Origin: Flavobacteriaceae bacterium
Lineage (GTDB): Bacteria > Bacteroidota > Bacteroidia > Flavobacteriales > Flavobacteriaceae
NCBI GenBank assembly: GCA_947453195.1
Contig: CANGFO010000015.1
Coordinates: 1-51,603 of the forward strand
Direction of reading: 5' to 3'
Length of the DNA: 51,603 nt
Below the pieces are notes generated by a model. That model had not been told where the DNA came from and did no database searches. It was given only the letters and a program-made list of their open reading frames with translations. Positions 1 to 7,165 of the stretch are shown here, one piece after another; within the stretch, counting starts at the first letter, position 1, and every line of letters starts with the position of its first letter. The translations under genes and the position numbers were made by a program.

Positions 1-77
1 GAATCTAAAGCAACCGATTTACTCTTCTTAGTGATTTGAGTTCTTCCTGTTCTTACTAATTGTTGAATAGTTGGCAT
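1..77 (-). CDS. rpsL: 30S ribosomal protein S12, N-terminal part (cut by window edge)
   Basis: Reading the minus strand from the ATG at 77-75 gives MPTIQQLVRTGRTQITKKSK and a few more residues before the window ends. The opening MPTIQQLVR-GR is the highly conserved N-terminus of ribosomal protein S12, a small-subunit decoding-centre protein. Only about 25 codons are present. Its leader (78-130) carries a small CCCG/CGGG hairpin (112-126), and a minus-strand TAnnTTTG box lies at 138-131. In most bacteria rpsL starts an operon with rpsG and fusA; those would lie outside the window to the left. The identification is firm; nothing can be said about the rest of the protein. Confidence 0.93.
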   Translation of the reverse strand, partial: MPTIQQLVRTGRTQITKKSKSVALD

Positions 78-130
78 AATTAAATACTAAAAATTACTTG
101 TTTATAAAATTCCCGCTTTTTACGGGGTTG

Positions 131-138
131 CAAATGTA
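131..138 (-). promoter_or_regulatory. -7 box of rpsL promoter
   Basis: The minus strand reads TACATTTG here, an exact match to the Bacteroidota TAnnTTTG box. Predicted transcription start is near 127, giving a leader of about 50 nt for rpsL. I see no TTG at the ideal distance upstream. The first transcribed bases form the CCCG/CGGG hairpin at 112-126. Confidence 0.55.
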
Positions 139-274
139 GTACTTTTTTTTAAATAAAAAAATCATAATTAATTAATTTTCAATAAGATTTCTCAACTAAA
201 GAAAATTTATATTAAACTCTGAATTTTTGCGTTATTTTTACATCGGTAACAAAAATTCAAAAATGTTGGCTCTC

Positions 275-353
275 TAGCCCCGATTGAAGCGGTTGCCTTG
301 CACTAGCGAAAAGCGGGAATTACCTTCACCGATAAATCCAAATGCTTCGCTCC
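275..353 (+). repeat. structured intergenic element, degenerate copy 1
   Basis: The plus strand starts TAGCCCCGATTGAAGCGG, continues with a CCTTG stretch and AAAGCGGGAAT, and ends in GCTTCGCTCC. This is the order of blocks seen in the second copy (16331-16398, minus): TAGCCC-GAT-G-AG-G, CCTT, AGC-GGAAT, GCT-C. The copy is enclosed by ATCGGT (242-247) and ACCGAT (328-333), which can pair. It lies between rpsL and the Omp85-like gene and would form most of that gene's 5' leader. From memory, similar blocks recur between genes in other Flavobacteriaceae; I could not check this. Confidence 0.5.
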
Positions 354-366
354 AAAAACAATACAA

Positions 367-2031
367 TTGAATAGAATTAGTTTCATTTTACTTTTTTTAA
401 TTTCTCAAAATAACTTTGGGCAGCACTTGTATTTGAAAATTATAGGCAATAATGAATTGCAAACAAAAACTATAGACAGTATTGGTTACATCAAATCATT
501 TATCGATGCCAAGGGTGTTTTGGATGAAACCAATTTGTTTTCAAAAAAGCTATCCCAAGTAGGATTTTTAGAACACCAATTAATAGAAAATAAAAAGGTA
601 AACGACAGCACTTTTTCATACCTCTATAATATAGGTACAAAAACAAATTTCATACATATATATATAGGTAAAAATTTAGCGGCTGGAAATTGGAATTTGT
701 ATACCATAAAAAACGATACTTTAAAGTTGCCATTTGGCGAAAGCGAAGCCTTTTTAAATTATGCAATAAAAAAGTTGGAAACGGAGGGCTTTTCAATGGC
801 GAAAGTGCAATTGAAGAATCTAAAAAAACACAGCAATTTCGTGACTGCTAATTTGAGCCTAACTTCTGACAAGAAAAGACAGCTGAACGATATTGTAATT
901 AATGGTTATGACAAATTTCCGGAAGGGCATAAAAACAACTTAAAGCGACTTTACAAGAAACGGATTTTTAATCAGGAAAATTTAGACAAGTTATATAAAG
1001 ACATTTCGCAGTTTCAGTTTGTAAAGCAAACGAAATATCCAGAGATTTTATTCACCAAAGACTCGACAAAAGTGTTTGTGTATGTTGAAAAAGCAAAGTC
1101 AAATTCGTTTGATGGCTTTCTTGGCTTTACAAACGATGAAAACAAGAAGTTGATTTTTAACGGATACTTAGATTTGACTTTAAACAACGCCATGAATAGC
1201 GGTGAGAAATTAGCCTTGTACTGGAAAAGCAACGGAAAAGACCAAAAGACTTTTAGAGTAGGCGCTGAAATTCCGTATGTTTTTAAAAGCCCAATTGGAA
1301 TGAAAGTACAATTAAACATTTTTAAACAAGATAGCACGTTTCAAAACACACAAACAGCAATTGATTTTGGGTATTATTTCAACTATAATACCCGTTTGTA
1401 TCTCGGTTATCAATCGGCAGAATCTAGCGACATTAAAAATATCAACACCTTATTATTAAGCGATTTTACAAATAAATTTTACACCAGCAACTTTGAATTT
1501 ATAGCTTATAAAGAAGATGATTTTTTATTCCCTGAAAAAAGTAACATTAATGTTAAAGTTGGCGCTGGAAGTCGTAATTCAAAATTTCAAAGTAACAATC
1601 AGTTTTTTGGAAGCTTGAATGTAAGTCATAACTTTTATTTAAATCAGAAAAATATAATCAACATTAAAAGCAACAATTACTATCTGCAAAGTGATGAATA
1701 TATTATTAACGAACTCTATCGCTTTGGTGGAATCAACTCTGTTAGGGGTTTTAATGAAAATAGCTTGCAAGGAAATCTGTTTTCATCCTTACTTACCGAA
1801 TACCGATTGGTGCTCTCGTCAAGCATCTACCTTCACTCTATAATGGATTATGCTTATTTTCAAGACAAAACAACCAACTTAAATGGCAATCTACTTGGAT
1901 TGGGATTTGGTTTTGGGTTACTTACCAAAAACGGATTATTTAATTTTGTCTATGCCAACGGAAGTACAAAAGATCAAGCGATACAATTATCCAACTCTGT
2001 GGTGCATATTAGTTTGAAAGCTACATTTTAA
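367..2031 (+). CDS. Omp85/BamA-like outer membrane beta-barrel protein
   Basis: The 554-residue protein opens with a short hydrophobic signal peptide (MNRISFILLFLISQNNFGQ), so it is exported. Residues about 170-245 resemble one or two POTRA-like modules. The remainder alternates short polar and aromatic strands as in an outer membrane barrel, and the VRGF signature (residues 459-462) is the conserved barrel-interior loop motif of the Omp85/TamA superfamily. Members insert or secrete other membrane proteins. It is shorter than BamA (about 800 residues), so it is a TamA-like or accessory member, not the essential BamA. The only in-frame start that leaves the signal peptide intact is the TTG at 367; the ATG at 342 is out of frame. 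Its substrate is unknown. Confidence 0.8.
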   Translation: MNRISFILLFLISQNNFGQHLYLKIIGNNELQTKTIDSIGYIKSFIDAKGVLDETNLFSKKLSQVGFLEHQLIENKKVNDSTFSYLYNIGTKTNFIHIYIGKNLAAGNWNLYTIKNDTLKLPFGESEAFLNYAIKKLETEGFSMAKVQLKNLKKHSNFVTANLSLTSDKKRQLNDIVINGYDKFPEGHKNNLKRLYKKRIFNQENLDKLYKDISQFQFVKQTKYPEILFTKDSTKVFVYVEKAKSNSFDGFLGFTNDENKKLIFNGYLDLTLNNAMNSGEKLALYWKSNGKDQKTFRVGAEIPYVFKSPIGMKVQLNIFKQDSTFQNTQTAIDFGYYFNYNTRLYLGYQSAESSDIKNINTLLLSDFTNKFYTSNFEFIAYKEDDFLFPEKSNINVKVGAGSRNSKFQSNNQFFGSLNVSHNFYLNQKNIINIKSNNYYLQSDEYIINELYRFGGINSVRGFNENSLQGNLFSSLLTEYRLVLSSSIYLHSIMDYAYFQDKTTNLNGNLLGLGFGFGLLTKNGLFNFVYANGSTKDQAIQLSNSVVHISLKATF

Positions 2032-2047
2032 TAGATGTAGCCTACCC

Positions 2048-2078
2048 TTGCCTAAGAAGTCTAAAAAAACTATCTTTG
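2048..2078 (+). promoter_or_regulatory. promoter of rlmB (near-leaderless)
   Basis: TTG at 2048-2050, a 20-bp spacer and TATCTTTG at 2071-2078 match the Bacteroidota consensus. With the box centred at -7 the start would be about 2082, one base before the rlmB ATG at 2083, so the mRNA would be leaderless or nearly so. Confidence 0.65.
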
Positions 2079-2082
2079 CCCA

Positions 2083-2817
2083 ATGGAAAAAGAAAATCAA
2101 ATCTTCGGAATTAGAGCTATTATTGAAGCTATTAATGCTGGAAAAGAAGTAGACAAAGTGTTTGTTCAAAGTGATGCTCAAAGCGAATTGATGCAAGAGC
2201 TGATGAAAACTATGAAAAAACACAGTGTGAATTTTTCTTATGTTCCTGTTGAAAAACTTAATCGATTAACACCAAATAACCACCAAGGTGCTGTGGCTAC
2301 CATTGCTCCTATTTCGTTTGTAAAACTAGAAACTCTAGTTGACAGTGTGGTAGAAAGCGGAAAAATGCCTTTGTTCTTAATATTAGACCAATTGAGTGAC
2401 GCTCGAAATTTTGGCGCCATAATAAGAACTGCCGAATGTACTGGAGTTGACGGAATAATCGTTCAAAAAACAGGTGCTGCACCGGTAAATGGAGACACCG
2501 TAAAAACTTCTGCAGGAGCGGTATTTAATGTGCCTATTTGTAAAGTAGATCATATTAAAGATGCGATTTTTTACCTACAAGGAAGCGGAATTAAAACGGT
2601 AGCTGCTACCGAAAAAACCGAGGATAGCATTTATGACATTACTTTAAACGAACCTGTTGCTATCATCATGGGAAGTGAAGACCGCGGGATCAATCCATCG
2701 GTATTGAAAATTGTTGACGCTAAAGCTAAGTTACCGATGTTTGGAACGATTGGCTCTTTAAATGTTTCTGTGGCTTGTGGTGCTTTTTTATATGAAACGG
2801 TGAGACAAAGAGGTTAA
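2083..2817 (+). CDS. rlmB: 23S rRNA (guanosine-2'-O-)methyltransferase, RlmB type
   Basis: A 244-residue SpoU/TrmH (SPOUT) methyltransferase that would 2'-O-methylate a guanosine of 23S rRNA using S-adenosylmethionine. The N-terminal 75 residues form the substrate-binding domain, including the typical NNHQGAVA at 65-72. The three SpoU motifs are present: LDQLSDARNFGAIIRTAE (101-118, with N109 and R115), GSEDRGI (197-203) and SLNVSVACG (225-233, with N227), which form the trefoil-knot cofactor site. Length is normal for RlmB. The gene has its own promoter, and its stop codon overlaps that of the convergent rhomboid gene by 4 nt. TrmH-family specificity cannot be settled by motifs alone, but the N-terminal domain favours RlmB. 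Confidence 0.9.
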   Translation: MEKENQIFGIRAIIEAINAGKEVDKVFVQSDAQSELMQELMKTMKKHSVNFSYVPVEKLNRLTPNNHQGAVATIAPISFVKLETLVDSVVESGKMPLFLILDQLSDARNFGAIIRTAECTGVDGIIVQKTGAAPVNGDTVKTSAGAVFNVPICKVDHIKDAIFYLQGSGIKTVAATEKTEDSIYDITLNEPVAIIMGSEDRGINPSVLKIVDAKAKLPMFGTIGSLNVSVACGAFLYETVRQRG

Positions 2818-3587
2818 TTTACATCTTCTTTTTCTGAATTTTCTTCCTTATAAATATACACATACTGTATAGGGTTAGTAATTTGCTCCTCTAATTCTTC
2901 TGGCGGTGGTGGCGGATTTACAAAATTTCCATTTTCATCAAATCGTTTCATAAACGGATCGGTGCTTGGATCAAAATCTGGTTTTTCCCAATCGTACTGA
3001 ATGTCTTTCACATAATCAGGAGTTTTAAACTTAACCGAAAAAACAAACCCTGTAATTAATCCTGCCAAATGTCCTTCCCAAGAAATAGTTTTATCTACTT
3101 CGGGAAAAACATACCATACCATACCGCCATACAAAACTACAACTGCAAATGACAATGCCATTAATCGGTAGTATTGTGTTCGCAATCCTTTAAAGAAAAT
3201 AAATGAAACCAAAACATAAATCAATCCGCTAGCGCCAATATGGTAAGATTCGCGACCTATAATCCAGGTTATTAATCCGGAAAGTAAAATTCCATAAACT
3301 AAAACCTTTAATGAAACTTCTCTATAAAAATAGATTAGCGCGGTAGTTAAAATAAAAAGTGGCAACGAATTATTTAAAATATGATTCGAATCGCCATGTA
3401 AAAACGGACTAAAAATCACCCCCTGCAATCCAGAAAAGGTTCGTGGTAAAATGCCATGTTGATTTAAATGCAAATGAAAATTTGAATCTAAATAAAAAAC
3501 AAACCAAATCACAACCAACAAAAACGAAGGAATTATCCAAGTTGCTGGGGAAAATTTAAAATGATTTAGTTCGTTAGCATGTCTCAT
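2814..3587 (-). CDS. rhomboid family intramembrane serine protease
   Basis: A 257-residue multi-spanning membrane protein with the rhomboid catalytic signatures: HxxxNxxPL at 69-77, GASG at 118-121 with the nucleophile S120, and H173 in SWEGHLAG as the second member of the Ser-His dyad. About six transmembrane helices lie between residues 17 and 190, followed by a charged C-terminal tail of about 65 residues with a short proline run. Rhomboids cleave transmembrane segments within the bilayer; the substrate here is unknown. A minus-strand TATTTTTG box at 3624-3617 is a plausible promoter, with an 8-bp inverted repeat just upstream of it. The gene is convergent with rlmB. Confidence 0.9.
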   Translation of the reverse strand: MRHANELNHFKFSPATWIIPSFLLVVIWFVFYLDSNFHLHLNQHGILPRTFSGLQGVIFSPFLHGDSNHILNNSLPLFILTTALIYFYREVSLKVLVYGILLSGLITWIIGRESYHIGASGLIYVLVSFIFFKGLRTQYYRLMALSFAVVVLYGGMVWYVFPEVDKTISWEGHLAGLITGFVFSVKFKTPDYVKDIQYDWEKPDFDPSTDPFMKRFDENGNFVNPPPPPEELEEQITNPIQYVYIYKEENSEKEDVN

Positions 3588-3616
3588 AAGAAATTATTAC
3601 TCTTCAATTTGTTTAT

Positions 3617-3652
3617 CAAAAATACAACCAAAATAGTTTTAATGCTATTTTG
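3617..3652 (-). promoter_or_regulatory. rhomboid gene -7 box plus inverted repeat
   Basis: The minus strand has TATTTTTG at 3624-3617. Immediately upstream, CAAAATAG (3629-3636) and CTATTTTG (3645-3652) form a perfect 8-bp inverted repeat with an 8-bp spacer, placed where a regulator could contact polymerase. No good TTG is seen at the -33 distance. Confidence 0.35.
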
Positions 3653-3719
3653 TCATATCAATTTGAAAGTTTGAAAATGAGATAATTTGAAAATTATAAC
3701 AAAAACAATATAATATCTT

Positions 3720-3727
3720 TAAATTTG
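3720..3727 (+). promoter_or_regulatory. -7 box of rarA promoter
   Basis: TAAATTTG is an exact TAnnTTTG match. It predicts transcription from about 3731, which makes a TTG start at 3733 unlikely and supports the ATG at 3754. No TTG lies at the usual distance upstream. Confidence 0.5.
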
Positions 3728-3753
3728 CAGTATTGCCAATTGAATCACTAAAA

Positions 3754-5031
3754 ATGGAAGCACCATTAGCCGAACGCATACGTCCGCAGAAACTTGAAGA
3801 TTACATTAGCCAATTACATTTAGTTGGACCTAATGGATCGCTTACGCAACAAATTGCGCGAGGGGTTATTCCGTCAATGATTTTTTGGGGTTCACCAGGC
3901 ACCGGAAAAACTACTTTGGCGCAAATAATCGCCAATCAAAGTAACCGCCCTTTTTATGAATTGAGCGCTATCAATTCGGGCGTGAAAGATATTCGCGATG
4001 TAATTGAAAAAGCCAAACAAAGTGGCGGATTGTTCACAGCTAAAAATCCAATTTTATTCATTGATGAGATCCATCGATTTAGCAAATCACAACAAGATTC
4101 ATTATTAGCTGCTGTAGAAAAAGGTTGGGTAACATTAATTGGAGCCACGACTGAAAATCCAAGTTTTGAGGTTATTCCGGCTTTACTATCTCGTTGTCAG
4201 GTTTATGTGTTGAATCCGTTTTCTAAAGAAGATTTAGTGTCACTTTTAGACCGAGCGATTAAAAAAGACGCTATTATTTCTGCAAAAAAAATCAAAATCA
4301 AAGAATCCGAAGCGCTATTGCGACTTTCTGGCGGTGATGGACGAAAGCTATTAAATATTTTTGAACTCGTTGTAAACGCAAGCCCTGAAGGTCAAATTTC
4401 AATTACAAACGACAAAGTTCTTGAATTAGTGCAACAAAATACCGTTTTGTATGACAAAACAGGCGAACAACATTATGACATCGTTTCGGCTTTTATAAAA
4501 TCCATCCGGGGAAGCGATCCCAACGGAGCGGTTTATTGGCTTGCCCGAATGATTGAAGGTGGTGAAGATGTAAAATTCATTGCCCGACGCATGCTGATCT
4601 TATCAAGTGAAGATATTGGAAATGCAAATCCCACGGCATTTATTATGGCGAATAATACGTTTCAAGCGGTTTCAACAATTGGCTATCCAGAAAGTAGAAT
4701 TATTTTAAGTCAATGCGCAGTGTATTTAGCAACTTCTCCAAAAAGTAATGCAAGTTATATGGCGATTAATGAGGCACAAGCGCTTGTAAAACAAACAGGA
4801 GATTTACCAATTCCGATACATTTACGTAATGCACCAACCAAATTAATGAAAGAATTGGGATATGGAGAAGAATATCAATATTCGCATAATTATACCAATA
4901 ACTTTAGCGAACAAGAATATTTACCAGACGCCATTAAAGAAACGAAGTTATATGACCCGGGAAGTAATTCCCGCGAAAATGGCACGCGTGAATTTTTAAA
5001 AAACCGATGGAAAGATAAGTACGGTTATTAA
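3754..5031 (+). CDS. rarA: replication-associated recombination protein A (MgsA/RarA AAA ATPase)
   Basis: A 425-residue clamp-loader-like AAA+ ATPase acting at stalled replication forks. Walker A is GSPGTGKT (46-53), Walker B is LFIDEIHRF (101-109, D104 and E105), and GATTENPSF is the sensor-1 region. The C-terminal half, beginning near YDIVSAFIKSIRGSDPNGA, is the tetramerisation domain of the MgsA/RarA/WRNIP1 family. Start at the ATG at 3754 (MEAPLAERIRP), the usual family N-terminus; an in-frame TTG 21 bases earlier falls at the predicted transcription start. The stop overlaps that of the convergent secreted protein gene by 4 nt. Confidence 0.93.
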   Translation: MEAPLAERIRPQKLEDYISQLHLVGPNGSLTQQIARGVIPSMIFWGSPGTGKTTLAQIIANQSNRPFYELSAINSGVKDIRDVIEKAKQSGGLFTAKNPILFIDEIHRFSKSQQDSLLAAVEKGWVTLIGATTENPSFEVIPALLSRCQVYVLNPFSKEDLVSLLDRAIKKDAIISAKKIKIKESEALLRLSGGDGRKLLNIFELVVNASPEGQISITNDKVLELVQQNTVLYDKTGEQHYDIVSAFIKSIRGSDPNGAVYWLARMIEGGEDVKFIARRMLILSSEDIGNANPTAFIMANNTFQAVSTIGYPESRIILSQCAVYLATSPKSNASYMAINEAQALVKQTGDLPIPIHLRNAPTKLMKELGYGEEYQYSHNYTNNFSEQEYLPDAIKETKLYDPGSNSRENGTREFLKNRWKDKYGY

Positions 5032-5741
5032 AACGTAATGTTAATCAACTCTGATTTTAAAACAGTTCCTTCATAATATTCAAAAAACCAATTACTATCT
5101 CTTTTTTGTAGTACGCCAGAAACTGAATCGCGCTTAGCTATAAAAACTTCTTTCGAAGTAGTTCTAAATAGTTGAAAAATCTTATAATCACTAGCTACAG
5201 AAAGAAGATTATATCCATTTTCAGTAGCCATTGCTTTATATTTCTTCTCGAACATTTGATCTTGAGCCACCTCTTTTTGGAGAGGTTCACCAATCATGCC
5301 GCGATTTTTTTCCGAAGGTTGATACTGATGTGATTTCAAAATTGAAAAATCAGCAAATGCCATGCGCAACGCTTCGTTATAAGCAACTTGATATTCTTTT
5401 TCCCTGCTTATTCCTTGATCTGAAGTTGCTATAATGATTCCTTTACAATCTTTAACCACAACATTTAATTTAGTAATAAACATAGTGCTATTTTCTAGAA
5501 CATCAATGAAAATTTTATTGCAATTGGAATTAACAAAATCTTCAGGTGCAGCTTCATTATTGTAATAGGTTTCAAAACCATATTTCTGAAGATACATTTT
5601 AGATAATAAATTCAAATTATACATATTTTCTTCCTTCAAAAAAGTAAATTTTGAAGGCAAAATGGCATATTTATATTCGTTGAGATTTTGAGCAATTCCA
5701 ACAAACGAACTCAATAAAAACAATACTAAATACTTTCTCAT
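5028..5741 (-). CDS. secreted protein of unknown function
   Basis: A 237-residue protein with a clear signal peptide (MRKYLVLFLLSSFVGIAQ, cleavage probably after AQ), so it is periplasmic or surface-exposed. I do not recognise a family. The mature part begins NLNEYKYAILPSKFTFLKE, followed by mixed alpha/beta sequence with two cysteines near residues 94 and 119. There is no lipobox, no type IX C-terminal domain and no transmembrane helix after the signal. It is the last gene of a minus-strand group: its ATG shares one base with the preceding stop at 5741, which suggests translational coupling to the nucleotidase gene. Function cannot be inferred. Confidence 0.75.
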   Translation of the reverse strand: MRKYLVLFLLSSFVGIAQNLNEYKYAILPSKFTFLKEENMYNLNLLSKMYLQKYGFETYYNNEAAPEDFVNSNCNKIFIDVLENSTMFITKLNVVVKDCKGIIIATSDQGISREKEYQVAYNEALRMAFADFSILKSHQYQPSEKNRGMIGEPLQKEVAQDQMFEKKYKAMATENGYNLLSVASDYKIFQLFRTTSKEVFIAKRDSVSGVLQKRDSNWFFEYYEGTVLKSELINITF

Positions 5742-6424
5742 TATAAATAATTTTTAATTTCAATTAAATGATTGATTTGCTTAATCCCGCTTGGAACTTC
5801 TTTATTATTCTCATTAAAATAGATCGCATCCATTCCAAAATTTAAAGCACCATTTACATCGGCATCTATGCAATCTCCAATCATAATGCTCTTTTGCTTG
5901 TCGGCATTAGCAGTATGCAAGGCAAATTCAAATATTCTTGGATTGGGTTTCTTAACCCCTGCCATTTCTGAATTGGTGATGGTCTTAAAATACTTTTCGA
6001 TACCTGAATTTTTCATTTTTCCAGCTTGAACTTCATGAAATCCGTTGGTAATAATATGCAAATTATATTTCGGCTCCAAATAATCTAAAATGGCAATTGC
6101 GCCATCAAAAAGATGATTGAATTCAGGTAAATATTTAATATATTCAACAGAAATCAAATCGATTAACTCATCGGAAACTTCATAATTTATTAGATCAAAA
6201 GTATCCTTCAACCTGCCATAACGCAACTCGGCTTGAGAAACTTTTTCATGTCGGTATAATTCCCAATATTTTAAATTTAAAGGCACGTAATGCTTCAAAA
6301 AAACATCCAAATCTACTTGAATTTGATTCATATCAAGCACTTTTTCAAATGCCAACGCAGAGTTTTTTTCAAAATCCCAAAGGGTGTGATCTAAATCAAA
6401 AAAAATATCGGTAATGTGTTTCAT
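5741..6424 (-). CDS. YjjG family noncanonical pyrimidine nucleotidase (HAD superfamily)
   Basis: A 227-residue HAD phosphatase. Motif I is FFDLDHTLWDF (D10 nucleophile, D12 acid/base), motif II is ITNG (125-128), motif III has the lysines of GVKKPNP (156-162) and motif IV is GDCIDADV (183-190). The WDF after motif I and the helical cap at 20-95 match the YjjG group, which dephosphorylates nucleoside 5'-monophosphates, including non-canonical pyrimidines, and is thought to clean the nucleotide pool. It sits 3 nt downstream of radC and overlaps the next gene by one base, so it is cotranscribed. The exact substrate is inferred from the subfamily only. Confidence 0.85.
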   Translation of the reverse strand: MKHITDIFFDLDHTLWDFEKNSALAFEKVLDMNQIQVDLDVFLKHYVPLNLKYWELYRHEKVSQAELRYGRLKDTFDLINYEVSDELIDLISVEYIKYLPEFNHLFDGAIAILDYLEPKYNLHIITNGFHEVQAGKMKNSGIEKYFKTITNSEMAGVKKPNPRIFEFALHTANADKQKSIMIGDCIDADVNGALNFGMDAIYFNENNKEVPSGIKQINHLIEIKNYL

Positions 6425-6427
6425 TTT

Positions 6428-7111
6428 CTATAATATTCCTTCATCTGCAAAACTATAATAACTGGATTCAGTAATGATGACATGATCTAAAATCATAATA
6501 TCCATTTGCTTTCCAGCTAATTGCAACTTTCGGGTAATTTCTTTATCCGATTCACTTGCAAGCAATTTTCCTGAAGGATGATTGTGGGTCAAAATTAGTG
6601 AAATTGCATTGTATTCTAAGGCCGTTTTAAAAATTATTCTCGTGTCTACAACAGTTCCTGTCATTCCGCCTTTTGAAAGTTGGGCTTTATGAATTACTTT
6701 ATTGGAATTATTCAAAAATAATACCCAAAATTCCTCGTGTAACAACTCCCCTATTAGGGGCTGCATGATGTTAAATACTGCTTTACTGGATGTAATTTTA
6801 TCCATTTCAGTTGCATCTTCTGAACGTCTGCGACGTCCTAATTCTAATGCAGCAGCTATAGAAATGGCTTTGGCTTCACCAATTCCTTTAAAGTCAATTA
6901 ACTGTTGAATGGAAAGCTTCCCCAATTGGTTCAAATTATTATTTGCAGAAGCTAAAATGCGTTGGCATAACTGCACGGCACTTTCGTTTCTAGAACCAGA
7001 TCCTATGAGAATAGCCAGCAACTCCGAATCGGATAAAGCTGCTTTTCCTTTAAGTAAAAACTTCTCTCTAGGCCGATCGTCTTCTGCCCACTGATTTATT
7101 GGAGTATACAT
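6428..7111 (-). CDS. radC: RadC family JAB-domain protein
   Basis: A 227-residue RadC. The N-terminal part (1-90) contains a helix-hairpin-helix-like segment (FKGIGEAKA, 74-82). The C-terminal JAB/MPN+ domain carries the metal-site signature THNHPSG (175-181: H176, H178, S180) and a downstream aspartate (D189). The family was once linked to DNA repair, but its actual role is unresolved; the metal motif suggests peptidase or nuclease-like chemistry. It follows mpl by 54 nt and precedes the nucleotidase gene by 3 nt. Family assignment is secure, function is not. Confidence 0.92.
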   Translation of the reverse strand: MYTPINQWAEDDRPREKFLLKGKAALSDSELLAILIGSGSRNESAVQLCQRILASANNNLNQLGKLSIQQLIDFKGIGEAKAISIAAALELGRRRRSEDATEMDKITSSKAVFNIMQPLIGELLHEEFWVLFLNNSNKVIHKAQLSKGGMTGTVVDTRIIFKTALEYNAISLILTHNHPSGKLLASESDKEITRKLQLAGKQMDIMILDHVIITESSYYSFADEGIL

Positions 7112-7165
7112 ATTTTGGTATTTTGTATGATACCTAAAATACGATTTTTAATCGGCACTAAAAAA

